IMG/VR virus record: IMGVR_UViG_3300021962_004920
Location: 1-26,837 of that record
Reading direction: 5' to 3' (one strand)
Source of the DNA: a virus
Length of the DNA stretch: 26,837 nt
The first letter of the stretch is position 1. Every line of letters begins with the position of its first letter. Below the pieces are notes generated by a model, which ran no database searches, was not told the DNA's origin, and saw only the letters and a program-made list of their open reading frames with translations. This document shows, piece after piece, positions 1 through 7,624 of this stretch. The translations under genes and the position numbers were made by a program.

Positions 1-3
1 ATT

Positions 4-2358
4 ATGGGATTAAATATTGGATCAGGATTAACATTTACTAGTGGAATTTCATTAACACTACCACCGACAGCACCTGATGCACCAACTATAGGCACAGCAA
101 CAGCAACCAGTGCAACAACAGCTACGGTAACATTTACTGCTCCAGTTAATAATGGCGGAGCCACAATTACATCATATACAGCGACAAGTAGTCCTGGTAA
201 TTTAACCGGTACAGTAAATCAAGCTGGATCTGGAACAATTACAATATCCGGATTAACACAAAATACAAGTTATACATTTACAGTAACTGCAACTAATAGT
301 ATAGGTACAAGTAGTGCAAGTGCATCAAGTAATAGCATTACTACACCCTCAGCAACAACTCCGCCGGTTAACACAGTAGCACCAGTTGTTAGTGGGACTG
401 CAAGTTTTGGTTCAACATTGTCAACTACTGATGGTACATGGACTGGCACAGCTACAATAACATTTACATATCAATGGCAACGAAATGGATCTAATATATC
501 ATCAGCTACAAATAGTACATATACACTAGTAGCAGCCGATGTGGGTAATCCAATTAGATGCGTAGTAACTGGTACAAATGGTATTGGTAATTCATCTGCT
601 AATTCTAATGCTACCTCTAATGTATCTGCTATCGCTCCGAGTGCACCAACAATTGGCACAGCAACAGCAACTGGTTTAACAACTGCTACAGTAGCATTTA
701 CAGCACCTGCTAGTGATGGCGGAGCCACAATTACAAGTTATACGGCAACAAGTAGTCCGGATAATATAACTGGCACACTAAATCAATCGGGCAGTGGTAC
801 TATTAATATGACTGGACTAACATCCGGTACCAGCTATACATTTACAGTAACTGCTACTAATAGTATTGGTACAGGTAATGCAAGTGCGGCAAGCAATAGC
901 ATAACAACATTTACAATACCAGCTAATACAGTAGCACCAGTTGTTAGTGGAACTGCTAGTTTTGGTTCAACATTGTCAACTACTGACGGTACTTGGACTG
1001 GTACAGCTACAATAACATTTACATATCAATGGCAAAGAAATGGTATTGACATAGGGTCTGCAACAGCAAGCACTTATACATTAGTTGCAGCCGACATTGG
1101 TAATCCTATTCGTTGTGTAGTAACTGGCACTAATAGTTATGGTAATTCATCTGCTAATTCTAATGCTACGGCTAATGTAGTAGCTGTAGTACCAGGAGCT
1201 CCAACTATTGGTTCTGCTACGGCAACAGGTGAAACAACCGCAACTGTAGCATTTACCGCACCAGCAAGTGATGGCGGTGCTACAATCACAACTTATACAG
1301 CAACAAGTAGTCCTGGAGGGATTACCGGTACACTAAGTCAAGCAGGTAGTGGTACTATTACAGTTACCGGATTAACAGGAGCCACTACTTATACATTTAC
1401 TGTAACTGCCACTAACAGTGTAGGTACAGGTAGCGCAAGTGAGGCAAGTAATAGTATCACCACTAATACACCTCTATTCACACCTAGAAAAGCTATATTT
1501 GGATATGGTAGAAATGCATCAGTATTAAGTATGACCAACTTAGTATCTGATACAGGTGTAGTCGCCGCAGATACTACAGGTGTAGGTACTGCTAGAATGG
1601 AATTAGCGGCAGCAGGATACGGAACAGATAAAGCTATATTTGCGTATGGGTTTACTGACACACAAGGTAGTGGTCCGGTTAATACAACTAACCTAGTATC
1701 AAATACAGGTGTAGTTGCTAACAATTCTACTGGAGCCGGTACATCAAGAGGTTTGTTAGCGGCCGCAACATATGGAACAGATAAAGCTATATTTGGATAT
1801 GGATTTACTTCTAGTAGCACTTCAGTAACCAATTTAGTAAGTAATACCGGTGTAGTTGCTACTAATACTGCAGGAGTTGGTACTGTAAGAATGGCCCTAG
1901 CAGCCGCAGCCTACGGGACAGATAAAGCTCTATTTGGTTATGGCTTCATTACTTCTACCAGTAATTACACAGCAGTAACCAACCTAATATCAAACACAGG
2001 TGTAGTTTCAGGTGACACAACAGGTGTAGGTACTATTAGAGGATATCTTGCGGCAGCAGGTTATGGTGGTGATAAGGCTATATTTGGATATGGTGGTAAT
2101 CCTAATACTGCGGTTACAAACCTAGTTTCAAACACCGGTGTAGTTGCTACCAACACCACTGGTGTAGGAACTGCTAGAAGTACTCTTGCAGCCTCAACAT
2201 ATGGCGCTGATAAAGCTATATTTGGATATGGAGTTTCAGGGGTTACTCGTTTATCAATGACCAACTTAGTGTCAAATACGGGTGTAGTTGCTACAGATAC
2301 TACAGGTGTAGGTACTGCAAGAAGTGCCTTGGCAGCCGCAGGGTATTCGTTGACATAA
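4..2358 (+). CDS. Large modular virion protein with FN3/Ig-like modules and six GYG repeats (tail fibre or adhesin candidate)
   Basis: A 784-residue Thr/Ser/Gly-rich protein without signal peptide or membrane segment. Modules alternate: FN3-like at about 22-115, 211-303 and 397-490 (each with TATVxFTAP and SYTFTVTATNS-type strands) and Ig-like at about 120-207 and 305-395 (YQWQRNG core). Residues 496-784 hold six repeats of 46-51 residues, each opening with KAIFGYG and containing TNLVSNTGVV and GVGTAR. FN3 and Ig-like modules are common decorations of phage fibres and capsids, usually binding surface glycans; a surface-exposed virion role is inferred. The ATG at position 4 is so close to the window edge that its ribosome site cannot be seen, so a longer protein is possible, although MGLNIGSGLTF looks like a natural N-terminus. 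A terminator follows the stop. Virion location is likely; the exact structure is unknown. Confidence 0.75.
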   Translation: MGLNIGSGLTFTSGISLTLPPTAPDAPTIGTATATSATTATVTFTAPVNNGGATITSYTATSSPGNLTGTVNQAGSGTITISGLTQNTSYTFTVTATNSIGTSSASASSNSITTPSATTPPVNTVAPVVSGTASFGSTLSTTDGTWTGTATITFTYQWQRNGSNISSATNSTYTLVAADVGNPIRCVVTGTNGIGNSSANSNATSNVSAIAPSAPTIGTATATGLTTATVAFTAPASDGGATITSYTATSSPDNITGTLNQSGSGTINMTGLTSGTSYTFTVTATNSIGTGNASAASNSITTFTIPANTVAPVVSGTASFGSTLSTTDGTWTGTATITFTYQWQRNGIDIGSATASTYTLVAADIGNPIRCVVTGTNSYGNSSANSNATANVVAVVPGAPTIGSATATGETTATVAFTAPASDGGATITTYTATSSPGGITGTLSQAGSGTITVTGLTGATTYTFTVTATNSVGTGSASEASNSITTNTPLFTPRKAIFGYGRNASVLSMTNLVSDTGVVAADTTGVGTARMELAAAGYGTDKAIFAYGFTDTQGSGPVNTTNLVSNTGVVANNSTGAGTSRGLLAAATYGTDKAIFGYGFTSSSTSVTNLVSNTGVVATNTAGVGTVRMALAAAAYGTDKALFGYGFITSTSNYTAVTNLISNTGVVSGDTTGVGTIRGYLAAAGYGGDKAIFGYGGNPNTAVTNLVSNTGVVATNTTGVGTARSTLAASTYGADKAIFGYGVSGVTRLSMTNLVSNTGVVATDTTGVGTARSALAAAGYSLT
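64..1470 (+). repeat. Tandem FN3-Ig module repeat, about 560 bp unit
   Basis: The order FN3-Ig-FN3-Ig-FN3 is visible in protein and DNA. FN3 openings lie near 76, 640 and 1197. The Ig cores 367-488 and 922-1043 are the most similar part: 122 aligned bases with 8 differences by eye. Confidence 0.85.
1486..2358 (+). repeat. Six in-frame ~48-codon repeats (KAIFGYG...TNLVSNTGVV...GVGTAR)
   Basis: KAIFGYG-type codons begin at 1489, 1630, 1783, 1924, 2074 and 2212, spaced 141, 153, 141, 150 and 138 bases. Variation in spacing falls in the short segment after GYG, where the residues differ most; the TNLVSNTGVV and GVGTAR segments are nearly constant. The pattern suggests a beta-propeller or solenoid made of equal blades. 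Confidence 0.85.
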
Positions 2359-2378
2359 AATTGTATAAACATACAAAC

Positions 2379-2402
2379 AAAAGGCTCTTAGGAGCCTTTT
2401 TT
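2379..2402 (+). terminator. Rho-independent terminator after the fibre-like gene
   Basis: A 9-bp stem (2379-2387 with 2392-2400, AAAAGGCTC/GAGCCTTTT) has a TTAG loop and is followed by T residues to 2402. It ends transcription of the 4-2358 gene just before a new promoter. Confidence 0.9.
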
Positions 2403-2403
2403 G

Positions 2404-2432
2404 TTGACATAAATACCATACTATGTTATAGT
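2404..2432 (+). promoter_or_regulatory. Sigma70-type promoter P1
   Basis: TTGACA (2404-2409), 17-bp spacer, TATAGT (2427-2432). The start point is predicted near 2439, which is the first base of the downstream ATG. The spacer begins with TAAATA, so a late-like ATAAATA (2409-2415) overlaps the -35 box. Confidence 0.85.
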
Positions 2433-2438
2433 ACTATT

Positions 2439-2693
2439 ATGAAAATACAACGTGCATTAGATTGGAATCAAGTTAGTAGCAACTTAAGTAGTCAAATGAA
2501 TGGCATTGGTTACAATCCAGACCTACATCGTATGTACAAAAACATTGACAAAATGGTATCAGAACTAAGCAAACTAGAAGTGAATTTACGTAGAACGGGC
2601 AAATACGAAATGCTTGATGACAAAGTTGCCGATATCAATAACGCTATTAATCACTTAGAGAAGCTAGTATTGATGGCTAATCTAATGAAGTAA
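2439..2693 (+). CDS. Small helical protein of unknown function, probably leaderless
   Basis: 84 residues, starting MKIQRALDWNQ. No recognised family. The sequence is largely helical with heptad-like spacing of hydrophobics from about residue 33 to 81, suggesting a short coiled coil or helical hairpin. The ATG at 2439 is chosen because the longer reading frame back to a TTG at 2361 would run through the terminator and the promoter. No Shine-Dalgarno sequence precedes 2439, and the -10 box ends only 6 bases before it, so the mRNA should begin at or very near the AUG. The gene stands alone between P1 and P2. Its function is unknown; an early regulatory or adaptor role would fit the promoter but is only a guess. 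Confidence 0.7.
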   Translation: MKIQRALDWNQVSSNLSSQMNGIGYNPDLHRMYKNIDKMVSELSKLEVNLRRTGKYEMLDDKVADINNAINHLEKLVLMANLMK

Positions 2694-2694
2694 T

Positions 2695-2723
2695 TTGACA
2701 ATAAATCCAATCAATGATACAAT
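2695..2723 (+). promoter_or_regulatory. Sigma70-type promoter P2
   Basis: TTGACA (2695-2700), 17-bp spacer, TACAAT (2718-2723). It overlaps the stop region of the 84-residue gene and would give a leader of about 130 bases before the AAA+ gene. It shares TTGACAATAAATC with P3. Confidence 0.85.
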
Positions 2724-2795
2724 ACTCATATTGAAGCTAGAAAACTATCTGTTTATCAACATACAATCTGTTGTAAATAAACAACAACACAAAAT

Positions 2796-2824
2796 TTGAC
2801 AATAAATCAGTTTTATACTATACT
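2796..2824 (+). promoter_or_regulatory. Sigma70-type promoter P3, in tandem with P2
   Basis: TTGACA (2796-2801), 17-bp spacer, TATACT (2819-2824). Predicted start near 2831, with AGGAG (2848-2852) before the ATG at 2859. The tandem P2/P3 arrangement suggests strong or layered early expression. The rest of 2694-2858 is AT-rich leader with no further gene seen. Confidence 0.88.
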
Positions 2825-2858
2825 TCATACATATTAAATTTTTCAACAGGAGCACTTA

Positions 2859-3959
2859 ATGGCATCAGTATCAGACAATCTCACTATCACTAGTGTACAA
2901 ACTCGCAAAGCAATGCTTAAAGCATTCAAAGCTAAACGCCCGCTTTTCTTGTGGGGCCCTCCCGGCATCGGTAAATCAGAAGTCGTAGCAGAAGTTACTG
3001 AGGAACTAGGTGGTCACATGATTGACTTGCGTATGGCACAAATGGAGCCTACAGATATTCGCGGTATCCCATTCTTTAATAAAGATATTAATAAAATGGA
3101 CTGGGCGGCACCTGTTGACTTGCCTGACGAGGACCTAGCAAGCAAGTACCCGATCGTTGTTCTATTCTTAGATGAAATGAATTCAGCAAGTCCCGCAGTA
3201 CAAGCGGCCGGCTATCAATTGATTTTGAATCGTAGAGTTGGTAAGTATGTACTACCCGATAACGTTGTTATTGTTGCGGCAGGTAATCGTGATAGTGACA
3301 AAGGTGTTACATATCGTATGCCGATGCCCCTCGCTAATCGTTTCTTACACTTAGAAATGAGAGCAGATTTTACTTCATGGCAGAACTGGGCTGTTAACAA
3401 AGGCATTCACAAAGACGTTGTGGGTTACTTGAGTTTTGCTAAACAAGATTTGTACGATTTTGATGCTAAATCAGCAAGTAGAGCATTTGCTACACCTCGT
3501 ACATGGTGTTTCGTTAGTGACTTGTTGAATGATGAAGATGATACAGATAGTGATACATTGTTCAATTTGATTAGTGGTGCTGTTGGTGAAGGTCTTGCTG
3601 TTAAGTTTGCGGCACATCGTAAAGTAGCAGGCCGTATGCCCGAACCCTCAGATATTTTGTCAGGTAAAGTTAAGGACCTTGCAGTTAAAGAAATTTCTGC
3701 TATGTACTCACTTACAATTTCAATGTGTTATGAATTGCGTGATGCATTAGAAACAAAGAAAGTTTCTAGCAAGGAGTTTCACACAATGGCTGATAATTTC
3801 TTCAGTTACATTATGGCAAACTTTGAGACTGAACTAGTTGTTATGGGTGCAAAGATTGCACTTAAGACATACAAGTTACCGATTGAACCTAGTCAGTTGA
3901 AGAACTTCGATGAGTTTCATAAGAAATACGGCAAGTATATTGTAGACGCAGGTAATTAA
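2859..3959 (+). CDS. MoxR-type AAA+ ATPase
   Basis: 366 residues. Walker A GPPGIGKS is at 33-40, Walker B VVLFLDEMN at 100-108 (D105, E106), sensor-1 AGN at 141-143 and a candidate arginine finger in PLANRF (R161). This is the core of MoxR/RavA-like AAA+ ATPases, which use ATP to remodel or activate a partner, commonly one with a von Willebrand A domain. The partner is probably the protein at 4183-5460, separated only by a 54-codon gene. The C-terminal third has no motif I recognise and may be the partner-specific lid. It starts at an ATG with AGGAG 6 bases upstream and is driven by P2 and P3. The ATPase family is secure; the biological role in the phage is unknown. Confidence 0.9.
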   Translation: MASVSDNLTITSVQTRKAMLKAFKAKRPLFLWGPPGIGKSEVVAEVTEELGGHMIDLRMAQMEPTDIRGIPFFNKDINKMDWAAPVDLPDEDLASKYPIVVLFLDEMNSASPAVQAAGYQLILNRRVGKYVLPDNVVIVAAGNRDSDKGVTYRMPMPLANRFLHLEMRADFTSWQNWAVNKGIHKDVVGYLSFAKQDLYDFDAKSASRAFATPRTWCFVSDLLNDEDDTDSDTLFNLISGAVGEGLAVKFAAHRKVAGRMPEPSDILSGKVKDLAVKEISAMYSLTISMCYELRDALETKKVSSKEFHTMADNFFSYIMANFETELVVMGAKIALKTYKLPIEPSQLKNFDEFHKKYGKYIVDAGN

Positions 3960-3960
3960 T

Positions 3961-4125
3961 ATGGCAACAAAGATTTTAACTGGCAAGAAGTATTTCTACG
4001 CAATGGGTCAAAGTGCCCGAGATCGTGGATTGAACAAAAGTGAAGCCGAGGAACTGTACACTAAAGGTGCGGATCCTTACGCAAGGATTTACTTTGATAA
4101 AGGTTATCGCAAACTATCAATGTAA
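3961..4125 (+). CDS. 54-residue protein of unknown function between the AAA+ and VWA genes
   Basis: It begins one base after the AAA+ stop and ends just before promoter P4, starting MATKILTGKKYFYAMG. The protein is basic and soluble-looking, with no cysteine or membrane segment. Open reading throughout, immediate spacing and ordinary codon use support it; the upstream CAGG is a weak ribosome site, so translational coupling to the ATPase is likely. No family recognised. Its place between a MoxR ATPase and its putative VWA partner makes a small accessory or adaptor subunit plausible, but that is inferred from position only. Confidence 0.65.
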   Translation: MATKILTGKKYFYAMGQSARDRGLNKSEAEELYTKGADPYARIYFDKGYRKLSM

Positions 4126-4127
4126 TT

Positions 4128-4156
4128 TTGACAGTAAATCACAAGTGTGTTACAAT
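4128..4156 (+). promoter_or_regulatory. Sigma70-type promoter P4
   Basis: TTGACA (4128-4133), 17-bp spacer, TACAAT (4151-4156). It overlaps the end of the 54-codon gene. Predicted start near 4163, followed by AAAGGA and the ATG at 4183. Like P2 and P3, TAAATC follows the -35 box. Confidence 0.87.
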
Positions 4157-4182
4157 ACATACATAACTAACAAAGGACCAAT

Positions 4183-5460
4183 ATGAGTGAAGTGATTAAT
4201 CCCAGTAAGAAACGTAGTCGTAGTAAGAAATTTGAGAATCTTGTAGGACCTACAGATAGCAAAATTGACTATCAAGCACGTGAAAAATTAGTTACTGCAC
4301 GTATTGGTCTATTGTTGCGTCATAGCTTTTTCGGCAATCTTGCTACACGTATGCAATTGATTAATGCTGATTTATGGTGTAGTACAGCGGCAACTGATGG
4401 CTTGAAGTTCTATTACAATAGTCGTTTCATTATGATGTTGAAACCCAAAGAAGTTGAATTCTTAGTTGGGCATGAAGTGTTACACGTTGTGTACGATCAT
4501 ATGGGTCGTAGAGGTAATCGTGATCCCGAAATCTGGAACATTGCTGATGACTATGCTGTCAACGCTGATTTGAAACGTCATAAAGTAGGTGAGTTTATTA
4601 AGACAGTACCTTGCTTGTATGAGCAGAAGTATGATGGTAAAGCCGCAGAAGAAATATATGATGATTTGATGAAGAATGTTCAGAAAATCTCTATTGATGA
4701 TTTACTTGACCAAATGATTGACGACCACATGGATGATGAAGGTGATGGTGACGGTGATCAAGAAGGTGAAGGTAACAAACAAGGTAAGCGTCCCTCAATG
4801 AGTCCTGAAGAACGTGAACGTGTGCGTCAGGAAGTTAAGCAAGCAATTATCAATGCCGCAAGTAGTGCTGAAGCAGGTTCATTGCCCTTAGGTGTTGAGC
4901 GTTTGATTAAACAACATACTAACCCAGTTATGCCCTGGCGTGAACTGATTCAAACTAATTTGACAAGTGCTATTCGTACTGATTATAGTTGGATGCGTCC
5001 CTCACGTAGAGGTTGGCATATGGATGCTATTATGCCCGGCATGAATCCCGGTGAAGAAATTGATGTTGTTGTAGCAATTGACATGTCAGGTTCTATCAGT
5101 AACAAACAAGCACAACAATTCTTAGGTGAAATTGGTGGCATGATGAATAGTTTTGATGGCTACAAGGTCCACGTATTCTGTTTTGATACTGAAACTTATA
5201 ATCCAAAAGACTTCAGTAGTGAGAATATGGATTTGATTGAAGAATATGAGCCAATGGGCGGTGGTGGTACTGACTTTGATTGTATTTTTCAATATTTGAA
5301 AGATAATGCAATTGATCCAAAACGATTGATTGTATTTACAGATGGATATCCTTTTGGTAGTTGGGGTGATGCTGACTATTGTGATACTACATGGATCATT
5401 CACGGTGATAAGAATCCCAATCCCCCATTCGGCACTTATGCAATTTATGATGAAAAATAA
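4183..5460 (+). CDS. Zincin-like plus VWA-domain protein (DUF2201-type), MoxR partner
   Basis: 425 residues in two parts. The N-terminal part has GHEVLHVVYDH (H97, E98, H101, possibly H106), an HExxH zinc-metallopeptidase signature, followed by NIADDYAVN as in DUF2201-like putative metallopeptidases. An acidic Gly/Asp/Glu-rich linker lies at about 182-200. The C-terminal part is a VWA-like domain with an intact MIDAS: DMSGS (D300, S302, S304), T363 in GGGGTDF and D387 in FTDG. Such proteins are typically encoded beside MoxR ATPases, as here; the pair may form an ATP-driven metal-dependent remodelling or proteolytic machine. No signal peptide or membrane helix, so cytoplasmic. AAAGGA lies upstream of the start. 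The fold assignments are confident; protease activity is not shown. Confidence 0.85.
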   Translation: MSEVINPSKKRSRSKKFENLVGPTDSKIDYQAREKLVTARIGLLLRHSFFGNLATRMQLINADLWCSTAATDGLKFYYNSRFIMMLKPKEVEFLVGHEVLHVVYDHMGRRGNRDPEIWNIADDYAVNADLKRHKVGEFIKTVPCLYEQKYDGKAAEEIYDDLMKNVQKISIDDLLDQMIDDHMDDEGDGDGDQEGEGNKQGKRPSMSPEERERVRQEVKQAIINAASSAEAGSLPLGVERLIKQHTNPVMPWRELIQTNLTSAIRTDYSWMRPSRRGWHMDAIMPGMNPGEEIDVVVAIDMSGSISNKQAQQFLGEIGGMMNSFDGYKVHVFCFDTETYNPKDFSSENMDLIEEYEPMGGGGTDFDCIFQYLKDNAIDPKRLIVFTDGYPFGSWGDADYCDTTWIIHGDKNPNPPFGTYAIYDEK

Positions 5461-5570
5461 TGAGCTGGCTTGACTATATTATAATTTCAATACTTATATT
5501 GGGTTTATGTTGGCTTTTTGTTATTGCCTTAGTTAGATTCTTGGGAATGATAAAAGATGTCGATGATTAA
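5460..5570 (+). CDS. 36-residue single-span membrane microprotein
   Basis: It starts at an ATG sharing a base with the TAA of the VWA gene (TAATG), so it is probably translated by re-initiation. The product is MSWLDY, then a hydrophobic stretch at about residues 7-30, then a short charged tail ending KDVDD. This is one membrane span. The next gene begins inside its last codons. No family recognised. Proximity suggests a membrane anchor or effector for the AAA+/VWA pair, or an unrelated small phage membrane protein. Confidence 0.6.
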   Translation: MSWLDYIIISILILGLCWLFVIALVRFLGMIKDVDD

Positions 5571-5805
5571 GTCTAGTGAGGAAATAATTATTTACGAAAG
5601 CCCAGATGGCGGCAAAACGGTCTACTCACGTAAGAGTGGATCGTTGGACCGCATAATGATTAAAGAAGACACTTCCCAACATTACGTAACAAAATGGTAT
5701 GAGTGGAAAGAAATTCTTAAACTTGCAGAAACAGAACCTTCATTAGCAAACGCAATTAACAAAGCAGAAATGTTATATGTCATCCTTAAGAAAGAAAAAA
5801 ACTAA
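5557..5805 (+). CDS. 82-residue protein of unknown function
   Basis: The start overlaps the microprotein by 14 bases; an ATG two codons later (5563) is an alternative. It carries ESPDGGKTVYSRKSG near the N-terminus, which reads as a beta-hairpin, then WYEW and a helical C-terminus. Similar short DGGKTVY-type proteins occur in T4-like phages, but I know of no function. It is coupled to the next gene by a 29-base overlap. No cysteine or membrane segment. Confidence 0.7.
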   Translation: MSMIKSSEEIIIYESPDGGKTVYSRKSGSLDRIMIKEDTSQHYVTKWYEWKEILKLAETEPSLANAINKAEMLYVILKKEKN

Positions 5806-6151
5806 ACACTATCTTGCAATGTGGGATTCCCAAGGTCTTGAATGCTTGTTTGATGTTGGTTTTTATATGGATCAATACAATGAATGGGAAAAACAAAAAG
5901 TTATTTCCATCCTTAAAGAAGAACGTACTCCTAATCAACCACAAGGTGTTCCATTGCAAATGATGATCCTTCGTGCTAAATTTAATAGCCAACGTGCGTA
6001 TGAGATTTATGAATTCAATAGTACTTTAAAGTATAAAGAACTCACCGAAGCATTTAATGATAATCCTCAACCTATTGTAGAATGGATTAGAGAGAACGGC
6101 AAGAAAGTTTATAGTGACTATGTTAAACAAACTAGAAAAATGATTGTATGA
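5777..6151 (+). CDS. 124-residue conserved-looking phage protein of unknown function
   Basis: Starts MSSLRKKKTKHYLAMWDSQG, followed by LECLFDV. The YLAMWD...LECLFD pattern resembles a protein I associate with cyanophage-like T4 relatives, without known function. It overlaps the previous gene by 29 bases; an ATG at 5819 (MWDSQG) is possible but would cut into the conserved-looking N-terminus. Mixed alpha/beta composition, no membrane segment. The stop overlaps the next start by ATGA. Confidence 0.72.
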   Translation: MSSLRKKKTKHYLAMWDSQGLECLFDVGFYMDQYNEWEKQKVISILKEERTPNQPQGVPLQMMILRAKFNSQRAYEIYEFNSTLKYKELTEAFNDNPQPIVEWIRENGKKVYSDYVKQTRKMIV

Positions 6152-6579
6152 TGTATATTGGTACTAGTCTTGGTGGTTGCTTAGTTAGTCTTATGCACAA
6201 CGAAGTGTCCGAGGATGAGGTTATGTTCATTGTAACACGTACATTATGTCCCGATTATGATACTTTTATGCAAGTAGTAGAACAATATTACGCTGAAGGC
6301 AACCCTTATCAACGGCGTTCTACTCTAGATGAATTAGGTACGTATGATTTGACCAAAGTAAAAGCATTAGCAACCAGATTATATTACTCAGGTAGGATAC
6401 ACCAACCTAGAGTATTTGATGATGCAGGTCGCAAAGCTGGACATAGTTATTCGTATAATCATCCAGCTAAATTGGGTCAAGGATTGTGGATGCAAGTTGT
6501 ACCAACTAACGATAACTCAACACCTGCGGTAGTAGAGGCTTGGGAGAAATATAAAATGTTGGATAATTTAACAAAATGA
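6148..6579 (+). CDS. 143-residue protein of unknown function
   Basis: ATGA overlap with the upstream gene and again with the downstream gene, so translation is coupled on both sides. The N-terminus (MYIGTSLGGCLVSLM) is mildly hydrophobic but too short and glycine-rich for a clear membrane helix. Two cysteines, at about positions 11 and 30. The C-terminal half is rich in aromatic and polar residues. No family recognised; no catalytic motif seen. It is part of the run of small genes after the VWA gene. Confidence 0.7.
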   Translation: MMYIGTSLGGCLVSLMHNEVSEDEVMFIVTRTLCPDYDTFMQVVEQYYAEGNPYQRRSTLDELGTYDLTKVKALATRLYYSGRIHQPRVFDDAGRKAGHSYSYNHPAKLGQGLWMQVVPTNDNSTPAVVEAWEKYKMLDNLTK

Positions 6580-6833
6580 TTGAATATAAGTTAGATCCTA
6601 TTACTTGGTTTAGCGAGAGAGAACTAACATATACTCCTAAACATTTTGTCATAACATCACATCACTGTACAGAAGAATCCAAACAATGGGTATTAGATAA
6701 ACTTAATGGTAGGTTTAGTGTAACATATCCTACATTAAGTAATAATAACAATTTAATTGAACTGCTTACCCCTAGTTGTATAGCGTTTGAAGATCCGCAA
6801 GAAGCAATATTTTATGAATTAAAATGGTCATAA
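6576..6833 (+). CDS. 85-residue protein of unknown function
   Basis: Joined to the previous gene by an ATGA overlap. Contains ITSHHCTEESKQWVLDKLNGRF followed by an asparagine-rich loop (NNNN) and a C-terminal IAFEDPQEAIFYELKW segment that resembles a small alpha/beta fold ending in a strand. No motif of known function. It is followed by 74 bases without a gene, holding a strong ribosome site for the next one. Confidence 0.65.
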   Translation: MIEYKLDPITWFSERELTYTPKHFVITSHHCTEESKQWVLDKLNGRFSVTYPTLSNNNNLIELLTPSCIAFEDPQEAIFYELKWS

Positions 6834-6907
6834 ATGGGTATATGGAAATTTTGTAGAGAACAAATTTCTTATTAAATAACTTTAGCATATTACAAGGAGA
6901 ACATAAT

Positions 6908-7624
6908 ATGAGTTTTACAAGACACGTAGGGAAACACGGGGACAGAAAAGTAGCTGTAATTTTCCGAGAAGTACCAGGCGAGCCTCATATGTGCTTGGTA
7001 ACATATACCGAAACAATTAATAAAAATATACATGATTCATTAATTCGTTGCATTGAGAGTGACATTGGTCAAAATAGTGAAAATTTAGCTGATGCATTAA
7101 ACAGAAGCTACACACAAGATGGCAGACCAATACTACAAGTTTTACATATTGAAGGTCAATTAAAGAAAGTCAATACAGAAATGATTGTAATGACACCTGC
7201 ACCAAACACACGTATTAAGTTAAATGAACTTAATAAAATTTTAGATGAAATGAAATTAGGTGAAGATGCAGTCAAACGTATGGCTGAATTGGATCAAAGT
7301 CGTGGATTACAAGATCCGGCTGATGTAGCACGTAGAATGCGTGGCCCTCAAGGTAATCAACCACCAGTAGTAGCACCCTCAGGTGATGCATTAGGTGACG
7401 CTTCATTAGCTAAACAACGGTTAGAACAAGCACAAAAAATGGAACGTGAAGCTAAAGGATTATTAGCAGAAGCACAACGTTTAACAGAAGAAGCACAATC
7501 ATTAGATCCTTCATTAGCTCCTAAACCAGCTAAGGTATCTAAAGCTAAAAAAGCCGTGGTTGTTGCTGAAGTAGCTACACCTGCAAAAAAGAAAACTACA
7601 AAAAAAGTAACTAATGTCGCCTGA
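6908..7624 (+). CDS. 238-residue phage protein with coiled coil and lysine/alanine-rich tail
   Basis: The globular N-terminal part (1-115) contains KVAVIFREVPGEPHMCLVTY and ends in ILDEMKLGEDAVKRMAELD. A Pro/Gly linker follows, then a charged coiled coil at about 168-200 and a tail rich in Lys and Ala (205-238) resembling histone-H1-like tails. The N-terminal block resembles an uncharacterised protein of cyanophage-type T4 relatives. The tail suggests contact with nucleic acid or an acidic partner. The start has AAGGAG at about 6895, much stronger than the preceding coupled genes, and TTAAATA (6872-6878) may be a late-type promoter variant. An 11-base overlap joins it to the next gene. Confidence 0.75.
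   Translation: MSFTRHVGKHGDRKVAVIFREVPGEPHMCLVTYTETINKNIHDSLIRCIESDIGQNSENLADALNRSYTQDGRPILQVLHIEGQLKKVNTEMIVMTPAPNTRIKLNELNKILDEMKLGEDAVKRMAELDQSRGLQDPADVARRMRGPQGNQPPVVAPSGDALGDASLAKQRLEQAQKMEREAKGLLAEAQRLTEEAQSLDPSLAPKPAKVSKAKKAVVVAEVATPAKKKTTKKVTNVA

Noticed and set aside
471-2372. Long reading frames on the minus strand of the fibre-like gene
   Set aside because: They mirror the repeated codons of the plus-strand gene and have low-complexity Val/Ala/Pro products with no ribosome site; shadows.
2361-2438. N-terminal extension of the 2439 gene from a TTG at 2361
   Set aside because: It would run through the terminator and the -35/-10 boxes of P1; the ATG at 2439 fits better.
4960-4988. 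TTGACA with TTATAG at 17 bases inside the VWA gene
   Set aside because: The -10 box is weak, it is inside a conserved coding region and no gene start follows; probably chance.
6834-6875. A 13-codon reading frame after the 85-residue gene
   Set aside because: Too short, no ribosome site and no similarity to judge.
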